From: Miniphocaeibacter massiliensis
Lineage (GTDB): Bacteria > Bacillota > Clostridia > Tissierellales > Peptoniphilaceae
Direction: 5' to 3'
Assembly: GCF_900232905.1 (NCBI RefSeq)
Contig: NZ_OCTQ01000001.1
Span: forward strand, 434,001-498,000
Length of the DNA stretch: 64,000 nt
In this document: piece by piece, positions 9,269 through 18,527 of the stretch
Layout: every line of letters begins with the position of its first letter
Numbering within the stretch: position 1 is the stretch's first letter
The notes under the pieces: generated by a model
Databases searched by the model: none
Seen by the model: only the letters and a program-made list of their open reading frames with translations
What the model was told of the DNA's origin: nothing
Program-made: the position numbers and the translations under genes

Positions 9269-12010
9269 CTAATTACTCCTATAATCGCAAATATTACTAT
9301 ACTCACAAAATGTACAATTTGTTTTTTCTTCTGTTCCTTTAAAATAATTTTCATTATTTATTTGTGTTATTATATCTTCTAAAATTAGCACTGTTTTATA
9401 TCTCAACTCATCAAACTCTTCTCTATTTAGATATCCTTTTCCATTGTATTCATTAGAAAGGTTGAAAAATTCATGATTTTTAAAATCCTTTATAGTAATG
9501 TACCTGCACCCATCAATATTTTTAATAAGCGAATATATAGGAAATTGTAAAGTTCTTCCTTTTTGAAAATCTGCTAAAGTTTTAAATGAATTTTTTCCTA
9601 ACTTATAATCAATTAAATAAAAATTATTATTACCATCTCTATCTATTCTATCTACTCTTCCAGAAATAATTATATTTTTAGTATCTCCATTGATATTTAA
9701 TTGTTTCTTTATTTCAAATTTTTCTTCAAATTTATAAGGTGTCAAATCTTTTTTAGAATTATTAATATAAATCAAGTCCATTTTAATTAAACTCACTAAT
9801 AAATTTGTATATCTTTTTAAAATATTACTACCTTTAAAATCATCTATATTAAAATCTAATTCTTTTAGCTCTGTTTTTAAAATTCTATATACAATATCTT
9901 CAGTGTTATTATTCTCTTTAATTTCTTCAAAGTAGTATTCATATAATTTCCTCAAAGTTTCATGGCAAGCTGTTCCTAATAAAGCTGATTCTTCTAACTT
10001 CGTTTTTATTAAGTTGTCTTTAAGCTCTATTACATATTTATAGTAATATTTTATAGGACACAAATAATATGTCTCCAAACTGGTAGCTGAAAATTTATTG
10101 TTTAAAATATTATTTGAAAAACTTATTTTATATGTTATTTCTCTTCTAATATCTTCATATACTTTTTGAAACGATGAAAAATATAATCTCTTATCTTTTT
10201 CATTAATAACATTCTCAACTTTTGGATTTATAAAGTTTTTGAATTTATATTGTTCCTTTTCTTTAATATCAACTATTCCTAATACATAGTCAGATATTAT
10301 ACTTTTATTGGAATTTTCATAAGATATATAAATTTTAAAATAATTTGAATTTATTATATTGAAAAAATTCAATTCATTCTTTGAATTCTTTAACTTTCTG
10401 TCTAATATATCTATTCCTAAATCTTTAAGCCTATATATGTTTTTATTATTAAAATAAAAATTATCTGTTTCTTTTTTAGGATAATTTTCTTCTGTCATTC
10501 CTAAAAAATATATATTATCAAATTCTAAGGCTTTGAAATTATTAAATTCTACTAAATAAACATTATAATCTACCATACTATTTTCATTAATTGAAAATTC
10601 ATTTAGTATTTCTTTTAAATGCCTTATTAATTCTCCAGATTTTAAACTATTAGTAATACTGCTTAATCTAAAGTTTAATCCATCTATAAAATTGTAAAAT
10701 TTTTCATATAATATTAATTTACTATCATCTACTTCAAAATATTTTTTTAATTTTTCTTTAATAAAAAGTATAATATTTTCTTTATCCTTTTGTAATTCAA
10801 TAATATTGAATATTGAATTTAATATTTCAATGTACTCATTGTAATTTGAATTACTTTTTAATATAGTAGAATTAAATAAATCTTCTTTACTTGTAATACT
10901 TATTGATAAAATTAATTTTTCTAATTCAATATCATTTATAGGTTTCTCAAATATCATAGGATTTTTAAGATTTCTAATTATATATTTTTTCAATCCAATT
11001 TCATAATCTAATAAATTCAACATCCATTTTCCAAAATCACTTTCTTTTAAATATGCTTTTGAATTTGAATTTAATTGTATATTTTCAAATATAAACCTAT
11101 CTTTAACAATCTCAATATATTCTTCATCATTTACTATAATCCCAATTTTTTTACTGTGTCCTTCTAGTAAATCTTTTTTCAATTCGATTGATAATCTTTT
11201 AACTTCTAAATACTTATCTTCACATTCAACTAGCTTAAAATTTCTACACTTTCCTTGAACTTTATCTTTAATATATGTGTATTCAAAACCTATTTTTTCT
11301 AATTTTTCTTTTGTTTCTTTAAATATATCTATATTTTCATTTAAAGAATTATAATAAAAAGCTTTAATCTTTATTTTTAAATCTCTTAATACCTTTAATA
11401 TTTCATATTCTATTTTTCTAAAATCTAAAAAACCAAAAATAAATACCTCTTCTATTTCATTTTCTATATCAAATGAAAATTTTGAGTCTATAAATTTAAA
11501 ATATTTGTCATATCTATCCTCAAAATTGTATTTTTTTAAATTTTTAGAATATTCTTCGTAAATTTTTGCAATTGAAAAAAGGGAAGAATCTCTTTCTACT
11601 TCCCTTAAAAAATTATCTGATGATAATAACGAACTTTTTATATAATTAATCATTTTACTAGCTAAAGATAAAAAACCATCAGAGTTGTAAAAAGAACTAT
11701 TCTCTATAAAACCTTTTGAAATACAGTTGTTTATACTATAACTTATAATTAATTTGTTATAGTAATCGAAATTTTCTACCTCCGAAAAACTAATATTTTT
11801 ATAATTAATTAAATCATCGAAGGTAAATAACTTTAAATCAAATATTACTTCGAATTCATTAGTTATATCTTTTCTTAATCTATCTATTAAGTTTCCATTA
11901 GGCAATATAGCTATAAATTTATTGTTATTATCTTTTAGTTTATTTATAATCAATTCTTTAAAATCATTATAAATATTTCTTGCTGAATTATAAACATATA
12001 CCTTTTGCAT
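9269..12010 (-). CDS. addB: ATP-dependent nuclease subunit B (AddB/RexB-type)
   Basis: Second subunit of the AddAB recombination nuclease. The C-terminal part has the PD-(D/E)XK nuclease (GRVDRIDRD, LIDYKLG) and the iron-sulfur cysteines that staple this domain: one Cys in YLCPIKYYYKY and a C-x2-C-x5-C group at the very end (CTFCEYSNIC). At 913 residues it is shorter than the usual 1150. No Walker A motif can be found in the N-terminal 60 residues, where Bacillus AddB has one, so this protein may not bind ATP. It lies directly upstream of addA and eight bases after the uridine-kinase-like gene. Confidence 0.88.
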   Translation of the reverse strand: MQKVYVYNSARNIYNDFKELIINKLKDNNNKFIAILPNGNLIDRLRKDITNEFEVIFDLKLFTFDDLINYKNISFSEVENFDYYNKLIISYSINNCISKGFIENSSFYNSDGFLSLASKMINYIKSSLLSSDNFLREVERDSSLFSIAKIYEEYSKNLKKYNFEDRYDKYFKFIDSKFSFDIENEIEEVFIFGFLDFRKIEYEILKVLRDLKIKIKAFYYNSLNENIDIFKETKEKLEKIGFEYTYIKDKVQGKCRNFKLVECEDKYLEVKRLSIELKKDLLEGHSKKIGIIVNDEEYIEIVKDRFIFENIQLNSNSKAYLKESDFGKWMLNLLDYEIGLKKYIIRNLKNPMIFEKPINDIELEKLILSISITSKEDLFNSTILKSNSNYNEYIEILNSIFNIIELQKDKENIILFIKEKLKKYFEVDDSKLILYEKFYNFIDGLNFRLSSITNSLKSGELIRHLKEILNEFSINENSMVDYNVYLVEFNNFKALEFDNIYFLGMTEENYPKKETDNFYFNNKNIYRLKDLGIDILDRKLKNSKNELNFFNIINSNYFKIYISYENSNKSIISDYVLGIVDIKEKEQYKFKNFINPKVENVINEKDKRLYFSSFQKVYEDIRREITYKISFSNNILNNKFSATSLETYYLCPIKYYYKYVIELKDNLIKTKLEESALLGTACHETLRKLYEYYFEEIKENNNTEDIVYRILKTELKELDFNIDDFKGSNILKRYTNLLVSLIKMDLIYINNSKKDLTPYKFEEKFEIKKQLNINGDTKNIIISGRVDRIDRDGNNNFYLIDYKLGKNSFKTLADFQKGRTLQFPIYSLIKNIDGCRYITIKDFKNHEFFNLSNEYNGKGYLNREEFDELRYKTVLILEDIITQINNENYFKGTEEKTNCTFCEYSNICDYRSN

Positions 12011-12017
12011 ATTTTAC

Positions 12018-13637
12018 CTACCCTATTATCTCTCTCAAGATAGAATTTACAGGAATTATAGATTCATCCTCTATATCTAAAAAATATTTTAAAAATGATT
12101 TAAGTTTTTTTACTTCTTTATAAAATTCTCCATTTTTATCATAAGCATTAAGCAGTTTATATGCATGCTTTTTTAATACTGATAGTTCATAAATAAGCGA
12201 TGAATCAACTGCTACATCTGCTAAGTCTTGGTACGGAAATATATATAATTCTTCTCCTCTTCTCACTTTCTCCCAAATTTCAAATGTATCTTCTACACTA
12301 TTTCCTCTAAAATTATCATCCCTTATCATTCTTCTCAAAAACCTAACATCAGTTGATGCAATTCTATTATGATTATCTATATTTAATTGTGTTAAAGCAC
12401 TTATATATATCTTAAATTTATTTTTATCTGGTACTAAACTTGTCAATTTAGGGTTTAAACAATGTAATCCCTCTATTATTATAATACTCTCACCATTTAA
12501 TTTTATTTTTTTACCAGATTTTTCTCTCTTTCCTTCTAGAAAGTTAAATCTTGGTAATTCTATTTCTTTTCCTTCCATTAAAGACATTAAATCATCATTA
12601 AATTTAGGTAAATCTATGGCTTCTATTACCTCATAATCTCTTTCACCATTTTCATTAAGCGGAGTATCTTCCCTATTCACAAAATAATCATCAGTTGAAA
12701 TTAATATAGGTCGTTTTCCTCTAGAGCCTAATTGTACTGACAATCTATATGCTGTTGTTGTTTTGCCTGAAGAACTTGGTCCTGCTATTTGTACTAAATT
12801 AATATCTGAATCACTTATTATATTTTCAGCTATTTCAGATATTTGATTTTCAAAATATGCTTCAGATATATCAACTATGTATTTTATATCTTTGTCTATT
12901 ATGTATTCATTCAAATTTCCTACATTTTCTACATTTAGTAAATCCGTCCATTTTTTTGAGTTAGAAAATACTTTTGCTAATGTTTTTTCTTCTTTAAATT
13001 CTGGAATTTTACCATTATTGCTACTTGGTATAGTTATTGCAACTCCTGGATAATATGAAATTATGTCAAAATTATCTATAAATCCAGTGGATGGTGCAAG
13101 GTATCCATGAAATGTAAATATATTATTATTAACTTCATAGTAAGAAACTTCTTTTAAATCCATATTTTTAAATAGTAACACTTTATCATCATAACCTTCT
13201 TTTGCAAAAAGATTTAAAGCCGTTTCTATATCTGTTTTTTTTCTATATACTTTATAATCTGAATTAATAATTTTTTGCATTTCTTTTTTTATTAGTTCAA
13301 CATCAGTATGTAATAGCTTATTTTTACCCTTTAATTCACAATACATCGATTCTCCTATTGAATGTTCAACTTGCACTGTTTTGTCTGGATATAAAGATTT
13401 ACAGGCCATTATGAATACAAGAATTATGGTTCTTTGCATTAGCACATGGCCTTCAGTTGAATACTTTCCAAAATAAAAAAGTCTATCTCCTTCTTTTACC
13501 TTATCTTGTAAATTTTTTAAGCTATTTTCTACAATTACTCCTATTTTTTCTTTATCTTTAAAAATTTTTTCTGATAATTCTAAATAAGTCATTCCTTCTT
13601 GTATTTCTATTTTTTTATTTCCTAAATATACTTTCAT
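12018..13637 (-). CDS. Uridine-kinase-like nucleoside kinase with TGS-type N-terminus
   Basis: The N-terminal about 60 residues resemble a TGS/ubiquitin-like fold, residues about 60-250 the threonyl-tRNA synthetase editing-type domain, and the C-terminal half is a uridine kinase/phosphoribulokinase domain with Walker A GPSSSGKTT, STDDYF and EGLHCLN. This three-part protein is common in clostridia; its substrate is not established, so 'nucleoside kinase' is a family label. I chose the ATG at 13637 because GGAG lies 7 bases upstream; the alternative at 13649 has no ribosome site. The start overlaps the pseudouridine synthase gene by 23 bases. Confidence 0.85.
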   Translation of the reverse strand: MKVYLGNKKIEIQEGMTYLELSEKIFKDKEKIGVIVENSLKNLQDKVKEGDRLFYFGKYSTEGHVLMQRTIILVFIMACKSLYPDKTVQVEHSIGESMYCELKGKNKLLHTDVELIKKEMQKIINSDYKVYRKKTDIETALNLFAKEGYDDKVLLFKNMDLKEVSYYEVNNNIFTFHGYLAPSTGFIDNFDIISYYPGVAITIPSSNNGKIPEFKEEKTLAKVFSNSKKWTDLLNVENVGNLNEYIIDKDIKYIVDISEAYFENQISEIAENIISDSDINLVQIAGPSSSGKTTTAYRLSVQLGSRGKRPILISTDDYFVNREDTPLNENGERDYEVIEAIDLPKFNDDLMSLMEGKEIELPRFNFLEGKREKSGKKIKLNGESIIIIEGLHCLNPKLTSLVPDKNKFKIYISALTQLNIDNHNRIASTDVRFLRRMIRDDNFRGNSVEDTFEIWEKVRRGEELYIFPYQDLADVAVDSSLIYELSVLKKHAYKLLNAYDKNGEFYKEVKKLKSFLKYFLDIEDESIIPVNSILREIIG

Positions 13638-14598
13638 ATTTTTCTCCAAATATACTTTTTGCTATTTTAGCATATTCCTTCGTAGGTTTTGAAAAATACT
13701 CTTTACCATTCAGATATTCCAAATTTCCCTCTAACCCACTAATAGTTAATTTATAAGCATGTAAAAGCTGATAATTTAAATTATATTTTTCTTTAAAATA
13801 TCTATTTATAGTTTTATCTCCATATTTTTGGTCCCCTATTATAGGATGTTTTATAGAATTTAAATGTATCCTAATCTGATGAGTTCTTCCAGTTATCAAA
13901 TCAACTTCTACTAGAGAATATCTTTCACCGTTTATTATAGTCTTTACTTTTGTCTTGCTATCTTTTCCTTCTAATTGAGCTATCTCCATTTTGTTTTCAG
14001 ATTTTTTAGTTATTTTTTTTTCTATTAATTGATCTTCTATTTTCCCTTTACAAATTGTAATATAATATTTACCTATTTTCCTATTTTTTATTGCATTATT
14101 AATTTGGTATAATGAATCTTTGTTTTTACATCCTATTAATAAACCACTTGTATTTCTATCTAATCTATTTGAAAGTGCTGGTATAAAACTTTTTTCATTT
14201 CTAGGTATATATTGTTTGGTCTTTATTAAATATGACACAAAATTATCTACAATATTTTTACCATAATCTTCTTTTGAAGCTGCATGACTTAGAACACCCG
14301 CTGGTTTATTTATAATTGCAATATTATCATCTTCATAAACAATATCTAAATTATAATCTAAATAGCTATATACTTTATTATCTTTATACTCATTTAATAC
14401 TTCATCATATATATATATTTGTATTTTATCATTTAATTTTAAAATATAATCAGACTCAACTCTTTTCTTATTAACTTTTATTCGCTTTAATCTAATATAT
14501 TTGTTTATAAGTGATTTTGGTGCTTTTGGTAAATATTTTACCATGAATCTATCTAGCCTTTGATTTTTATCATTTTCGTTTATAGTTATTTCTCTCAT
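13615..14598 (-). CDS. RluA/RluD-family pseudouridine synthase
   Basis: Converts specific uridines in structured RNA, normally 23S rRNA, to pseudouridine. An S4 RNA-binding domain (residues 1-70, with QRLDRFMVKYLP) is followed by the catalytic domain with NRLDRNTSGLL holding the conserved Asp, and GRTHQIRIHL. The 327-residue length is normal for RluC/RluD. It is the first gene of the run that continues through the kinase-like gene, addB and addA; its own promoter is visible upstream. Exact target uridines cannot be assigned from sequence. Confidence 0.93.
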   Translation of the reverse strand: MREITINENDKNQRLDRFMVKYLPKAPKSLINKYIRLKRIKVNKKRVESDYILKLNDKIQIYIYDEVLNEYKDNKVYSYLDYNLDIVYEDDNIAIINKPAGVLSHAASKEDYGKNIVDNFVSYLIKTKQYIPRNEKSFIPALSNRLDRNTSGLLIGCKNKDSLYQINNAIKNRKIGKYYITICKGKIEDQLIEKKITKKSENKMEIAQLEGKDSKTKVKTIINGERYSLVEVDLITGRTHQIRIHLNSIKHPIIGDQKYGDKTINRYFKEKYNLNYQLLHAYKLTISGLEGNLEYLNGKEYFSKPTKEYAKIAKSIFGEKYESIFRK

Positions 14599-14637
14599 TT
14601 TATTCCTTTATGTTATAATATTTAATAGTATAGTAAG

Positions 14638-14667
14638 ATTATACCTTAAAAATAGCAATATGTTCAA
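14638..14667 (-). promoter_or_regulatory. Promoter of the pseudouridine synthase-addBA operon
   Basis: On the minus strand TTGAAC (14662-14667) and TATAAT (14638-14643) are 18 bases apart, 40 bases before the start codon. The -35 lies close to the ribosome site of the divergent gene at 14679. Confidence 0.6.
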
Positions 14668-14678
14668 AAGGAGCAAAA

Positions 14679-15200
14679 ATGAAAAGATTCATAAATTTTA
14701 TTAAAGATACTGTATACGATTTAAATATTTTAATATTCACTTTAATAGTTATTGTATTGGTAGGTTTTGTTTTACAAAATAGAATACATGCTATGTACTC
14801 TGCAGATTATGGAGTTAAAAGAGAAAATATGAAAACTTCACTTTCCCAAGTTGAAGTTGAGGATGTTTATTCTGATGAAAATGCACCAAAGATAGATATT
14901 AATGTTACACTTCCAGAAGGTTCTTCTATTATTGATATTTCAAGAATACTAACAGAATATAAAGTAATATCTGATCCAGAAGAATTTTTGAATTATGTTA
15001 AAACAAATAATTTAGAAAGTAGCATAAAACATGGACAGTTTACAATATCTAAAGGTTCTTCATTGGAAGAGGTAGTTAATATAATTACTGGTAATACTTC
15101 TTCAGAAGAAAATACTACTGAACCAAATGCTAGTCCAGACGCTAGTAAAAATAATGAAAACTCTAATTTTGATAATTTAGTTCCATCTCCGATTCAATAA
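14679..15200 (+). CDS. MltG-like membrane protein without the catalytic domain
   Basis: A short cytoplasmic N-terminus, one membrane segment (about residues 17-36) and an extracellular part. Residues about 75-140 (LPEGSSIIDISRILTEYKVI..., KHGQFTISKGSSLEEVVNIITG) match the LysM-like N-terminal module of the endolytic transglycosylase MltG/YceG. The lytic transglycosylase domain that should follow is absent: instead there is a 35-residue Asn/Ser/Pro/Glu-rich tail. It may bind glycan strands or regulate the wall, but not cut. The ATG has AGGAG 6 bases upstream. Single-gene unit, facing away from the pseudouridine synthase gene. Confidence 0.8.
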   Translation: MKRFINFIKDTVYDLNILIFTLIVIVLVGFVLQNRIHAMYSADYGVKRENMKTSLSQVEVEDVYSDENAPKIDINVTLPEGSSIIDISRILTEYKVISDPEEFLNYVKTNNLESSIKHGQFTISKGSSLEEVVNIITGNTSSEENTTEPNASPDASKNNENSNFDNLVPSPIQ

Positions 15201-15230
15201 AAAAAGCATCCATAATGGGTGCTTTTATTG
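15201..15230. terminator. Bidirectional terminator between convergent genes
   Basis: AAAAGCATCC pairs with GGGTGCTTTT around a short loop, with T runs in both directions. It starts at the stop codon of the MltG-like gene and overlaps the stop of the convergent gene at 15225. Confidence 0.75.
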
Positions 15231-15761
15231 TTTATTTACATAAGAATCTATTTTTGACAATTTCTCTATATTTGAGAATACTTTATTTTTTTTTAATTCT
15301 TGCAAAATAATATTATTCATAGAATGAAATATTGCTTTTTCATAATCCAATAATACAATTTCAAATATATTGTTTTTTAATCTACTAGAAAACATTGTAA
15401 TATAATAAGATTCTACATTTTCAAAGTTTATTAACCTTAATATTTCTATTGTGACCTTATCTTTTTCTGAGTAATAATTACTTGATTTGTTAATTTCAAC
15501 ATTATACTTTTTCTTATTCTTGCCTTTATAATCATTAGCTCTATAATTATGATATTTTGCCAAGATATTGTAATATTGATAATTATATATGCCTTTTTCT
15601 ACAGTATCTATTTTTAAAAATGGTTTCATTGATAATTTATCTACCATTTGGTAATTTAATACTAGAAATTCATTTTTATCTATTTCCTTACTATCTAGTT
15701 TATTAATTAAAGTATTTCTTTTTTCTATAAAAGATTTTATAATTTCCTTTTCACTCATCAT
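15225..15761 (-). CDS. Conserved hypothetical protein (resembles DUF6648)
   Basis: A 178-residue soluble, Lys/Asn/Tyr-rich protein with no signal peptide or membrane segment. The pattern in the N-terminal half (KSFIEKRNTLINKLDSKEI, NYQMVDKL) resembles a small clostridial family I recall as DUF6648; the assignment is from memory. Two adjacent ATG codons could start it and neither has a strong ribosome site. It is separated from the upstream P-loop gene by a terminator, so it is probably transcribed alone. Function unknown. Confidence 0.7.
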   Translation of the reverse strand: MMSEKEIIKSFIEKRNTLINKLDSKEIDKNEFLVLNYQMVDKLSMKPFLKIDTVEKGIYNYQYYNILAKYHNYRANDYKGKNKKKYNVEINKSSNYYSEKDKVTIEILRLINFENVESYYITMFSSRLKNNIFEIVLLDYEKAIFHSMNNIILQELKKNKVFSNIEKLSKIDSYVNKQ

Positions 15762-15765
15762 AATT

Positions 15766-15794
15766 TCAAAAAAGCACTCTATTTAAGAGTGCTT
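15766..15794 (-). terminator. Terminator after the P-loop protein gene
   Basis: Perfect 9-bp stem (AAGCACTCT/AGAGTGCTT) with a 5-nt loop, followed on the minus strand by six T. It lies 5 bases after the stop at 15800. Confidence 0.85.
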
Positions 15795-15799
15795 ATATA

Positions 15800-16225
15800 T
15801 TATTGAATATTCAACTCTACTACATCTTTAGCCAAGTCTTCTGATAGTTCAGATTTTTCTTTGTTTAACCCTATATAGAACTCAACTCCAAATTCTTCGG
15901 ATAAGATACGTAAATCTTTTGTTAATACTTCCAACTCTGGAAGTTCAATATTAACAATATCGTATATACCATCCACATAAATTTTTTCAATATCATAATC
16001 TCTTGAAATTATTCCTGCTAGAAAACCATAAAAACCATTTACTGTATTTATATGATATTTGTTTGCATTAATTAATCTTACTTGATAATCTAATGAAAAA
16101 ATATGAGAATCATCTGTATCTATAAAAACTATATTACCATTTCCATTTCTCTTATCATCATTAGCTTGATCTATAAGCCATTTAGTCTTACCACTTCCTG
16201 AAGGACCTAATACTAATTTTATCAT
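15800..16225 (-). CDS. Small P-loop ATP/GTP-binding protein
   Basis: Starts with a canonical Walker A (MIKLVLGPSGSGKTKWL) and has a Walker B-like strand IEKIYVDGIYDI near residue 83. With 141 residues it is only one P-loop core, without helicase or transporter parts, and has no membrane segment. Similar stand-alone proteins occur in clostridia with no known role. The next gene downstream is separated by a terminator and the radical SAM gene lies 46 bases upstream. Confidence 0.82.
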   Translation of the reverse strand: MIKLVLGPSGSGKTKWLIDQANDDKRNGNGNIVFIDTDDSHIFSLDYQVRLINANKYHINTVNGFYGFLAGIISRDYDIEKIYVDGIYDIVNIELPELEVLTKDLRILSEEFGVEFYIGLNKEKSELSEDLAKDVVELNIQ

Positions 16226-16271
16226 TTATAATCACAACCTTTCATATGCTTTTGTTTATACTAACATTGTA

Positions 16272-17216
16272 TTATATAAAAACAATTCCATCAAGATAGT
16301 TACATAAATCTCCTTGATAAAAATCGCTATTTATCATTTTTTCTACTATCAAATCTCTTATTTTCCACCAACTTGTATTCCAATTGCAAAAAACACTTTC
16401 CTCTTTTGGCATTCTTCCTACAAGTCTTTGAACTGCTATATCTTTTTTTAAATATCTTAAAAAAACAATTACTAAATCTATATATTCATCCAATGAAATC
16501 AAACTTATTTTATTGTCACTATACATTTTTTCTAACACTGTATTTTTAGGGATATAAAGAGAATGTATTTTTACTTCATTAATTCCTAATACTGAAATCA
16601 TCTTAGATGTCTCTATAACATCTAACTCATTATCCCAAGGAAGTCCTATTATTACATGTGCACAAACTTTAAAATTTCTATTTTTAATTTTATTTACAGC
16701 TAATATAAATTCACTTAACCCATGACCTCTATTTAGCTTATCCAATGTATGATAGTTCGTTGTTTGAAGTCCTAATTCAAAATATATATCTATATTTGTT
16801 TTTTTATTAAAGTCTTCTAAAAAGTCTAATTGTTTATCGTATATGCAATCTGGTCTAGTTGATATATCAATTCCCACTATATCTTCTATATTGCACTCGT
16901 TTATTATTTTTATAAAATCATCATATTTCATATAAGTATTGGAAAAATTTTGAAAATAAACTATATATTTTTTTGCATTATATTTTTTTCCAATATAGTC
17001 TTTATTTTTCAAAATTTGCTCTTTTACTGAAAAACTTACATCTAAATTTTCAAATGAGCCACCTTTTTCATTGCAAAATATACAACCACCTTTTGAAACA
17101 TTTCCATCTCTATTTGGACAGGTTAAATTTAATTTTACAGGTAATTTATATACTTTTTCTCCATAAATATCCTTTAAATAATCACTATAGGATAAATAAG
17201 GATTATTTATGCTCAT
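16272..17216 (-). CDS. TIGR01212-family radical SAM protein (YtqA/YhcC type)
   Basis: Radical SAM enzyme of unknown substrate. The iron-sulfur motif is the long-spaced form typical of this family: CPNRDGNVSKGGCIFC near residues 29-44. It is followed by IDISTRPDCI and GLQTTNYHTLDKLNRGH, strong family markers. Length (314) is normal. Its ATG lies inside the last codons of bcp (14-base overlap), so the two are co-translated. Confidence 0.92.
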   Translation of the reverse strand: MSINNPYLSYSDYLKDIYGEKVYKLPVKLNLTCPNRDGNVSKGGCIFCNEKGGSFENLDVSFSVKEQILKNKDYIGKKYNAKKYIVYFQNFSNTYMKYDDFIKIINECNIEDIVGIDISTRPDCIYDKQLDFLEDFNKKTNIDIYFELGLQTTNYHTLDKLNRGHGLSEFILAVNKIKNRNFKVCAHVIIGLPWDNELDVIETSKMISVLGINEVKIHSLYIPKNTVLEKMYSDNKISLISLDEYIDLVIVFLRYLKKDIAVQRLVGRMPKEESVFCNWNTSWWKIRDLIVEKMINSDFYQGDLCNYLDGIVFI

Positions 17217-17649
17217 CCAAATATCCTTTTAAGAAATCATATACTTCATCAACGTGACCTTTAACTTTCACTTTTCTGTACTCTTTTATCAGTTCACCTG
17301 CTTTATTAAAAACAAATGTTGATCTTTCTGTTCCCATTACTTCTTTTCCATAAAGTTTCTTTTGTTTTATTACATCAAATTTTTCATGTAATACTTTTTC
17401 TTTGTCACTTACTAAATCTATTTTTAAATCATGTTTATTTTTGAAGTTTTCATGAGTTTTATCTGAATCTTTACTTATTCCAACGACCTCTGTATTTAAT
17501 GCTTCAAAATCATCTATTCTCTCTGTAAAGTTTATAGCTTCTGTTGTACAACCAGGCGTATTATCTTTTGGATAAAAATAAACAACTAAATTTTTTCCAT
17601 CATATTTTTTTAAAAAATCCTCACTAAAATAGTCCTTTATATTATTCAT
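17203..17649 (-). CDS. bcp: Bcp/PrxQ-type peroxiredoxin
   Basis: Thiol peroxidase that reduces hydrogen peroxide and organic hydroperoxides. The peroxidatic cysteine is Cys34 in FYPKDNTPGCTTEA. The family's usual resolving cysteine five residues later is replaced (sequence continues INF), and no other cysteine exists, so this is a one-Cys form that must use an outside thiol. The N-terminus is about ten residues shorter than usual. It overlaps the HAD phosphatase gene by 8 bases and the radical SAM gene by 14, forming one operon. Confidence 0.92.
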   Translation of the reverse strand: MNNIKDYFSEDFLKKYDGKNLVVYFYPKDNTPGCTTEAINFTERIDDFEALNTEVVGISKDSDKTHENFKNKHDLKIDLVSDKEKVLHEKFDVIKQKKLYGKEVMGTERSTFVFNKAGELIKEYRKVKVKGHVDEVYDFLKGYLDEHK

Positions 17650-18481
17650 TTAATATACCTCCAAATATTTTTATTAATTCTCTTGCTACTCCATCTTCAT
17701 TATTAGTATATTGTGAAATATACCTAGAATTTAGTTTTAATAAACTACTTCCATTTTTCATACATATACCCAGTCCTGAAGATTTTATCATATCTAAATC
17801 ATTGTTATCGTCACCAAATGAAACTACTTCACTCCATTTATATCCTTTAAATTTTAAATATTCATTTATTCCTATGGATTTTTGTGCTAATGGATTTAAA
17901 TACTCAGACAATAATCTATTTTCTGAAGTATTAGTTAATATATGTGTTGATATATCTAATTTTAAACTCAAAATTTCTTTATTTAAACCTAAAATTTTAT
18001 TTTCTTTATCTATAAATACTGCTGACAAAATATTATCTAAATCTCTATCATTTATTTCATTGTAATGAGCTATCTCACTTATATCTTTTACTGATTTTAT
18101 GTGATTTTCCTTTAATATTTCATTTGGAATTACTAACGATTTTTCACCATTAAGGTCAAAAATATGTAAATATGGCATCATACTAAATTTTTTGCTTACT
18201 TTAACTATTTCATTAAAGATATTTCTATCTAAAGAATTATAAAATAATATATTATCGCTGAAATTAAGCTTTGCAATGGCTCCATTATTAGCTATTATGA
18301 TATGTGGAAATTTCATACTACTTGTTAATTGCTCAATTCTAGTAAGTCCTCTACCTGTAGCTATTACAATTTCAATACCCTTTCCTTGCAAATCATCTAA
18401 TATTTTTAAGTTTAATTTGCTTATTATTTTTTTATCATCTAATAAAGTTCCATCTAAGTCTAAACAAATTACTTTATACAT
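17642..18481 (-). CDS. Cof-type HAD-superfamily phosphatase
   Basis: HAD motif I is CLDLDGTLLDD at the N-terminus, motif II is IVIATGRG near residue 42, and motif IV is VSFGDDNNDLDMIKSSGLGICMKNG near residue 215. Cof-type HADs remove phosphate from sugar phosphates, flavin or cofactor phosphates; the substrate cannot be inferred here. Length 279 is normal. First gene of the HAD-bcp-radical SAM unit. Confidence 0.92.
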   Translation of the reverse strand: MYKVICLDLDGTLLDDKKIISKLNLKILDDLQGKGIEIVIATGRGLTRIEQLTSSMKFPHIIIANNGAIAKLNFSDNILFYNSLDRNIFNEIVKVSKKFSMMPYLHIFDLNGEKSLVIPNEILKENHIKSVKDISEIAHYNEINDRDLDNILSAVFIDKENKILGLNKEILSLKLDISTHILTNTSENRLLSEYLNPLAQKSIGINEYLKFKGYKWSEVVSFGDDNNDLDMIKSSGLGICMKNGSSLLKLNSRYISQYTNNEDGVARELIKIFGGILNE

Positions 18482-18493
18482 TTTATACCTCTT

Positions 18494-18527
18494 AAAAAAG
18501 ACAAAGCATTTCTACTTTGTCTTTTTT
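18494..18527. terminator. Terminator after the DUF1292 gene
   Basis: AAAAAAGACAAAG pairs with CTTTGTCTTTTTT around an 8-nt loop. On the minus strand the stem begins right at the stop codon of the DUF1292 gene; T runs exist on both strands. Confidence 0.8.
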
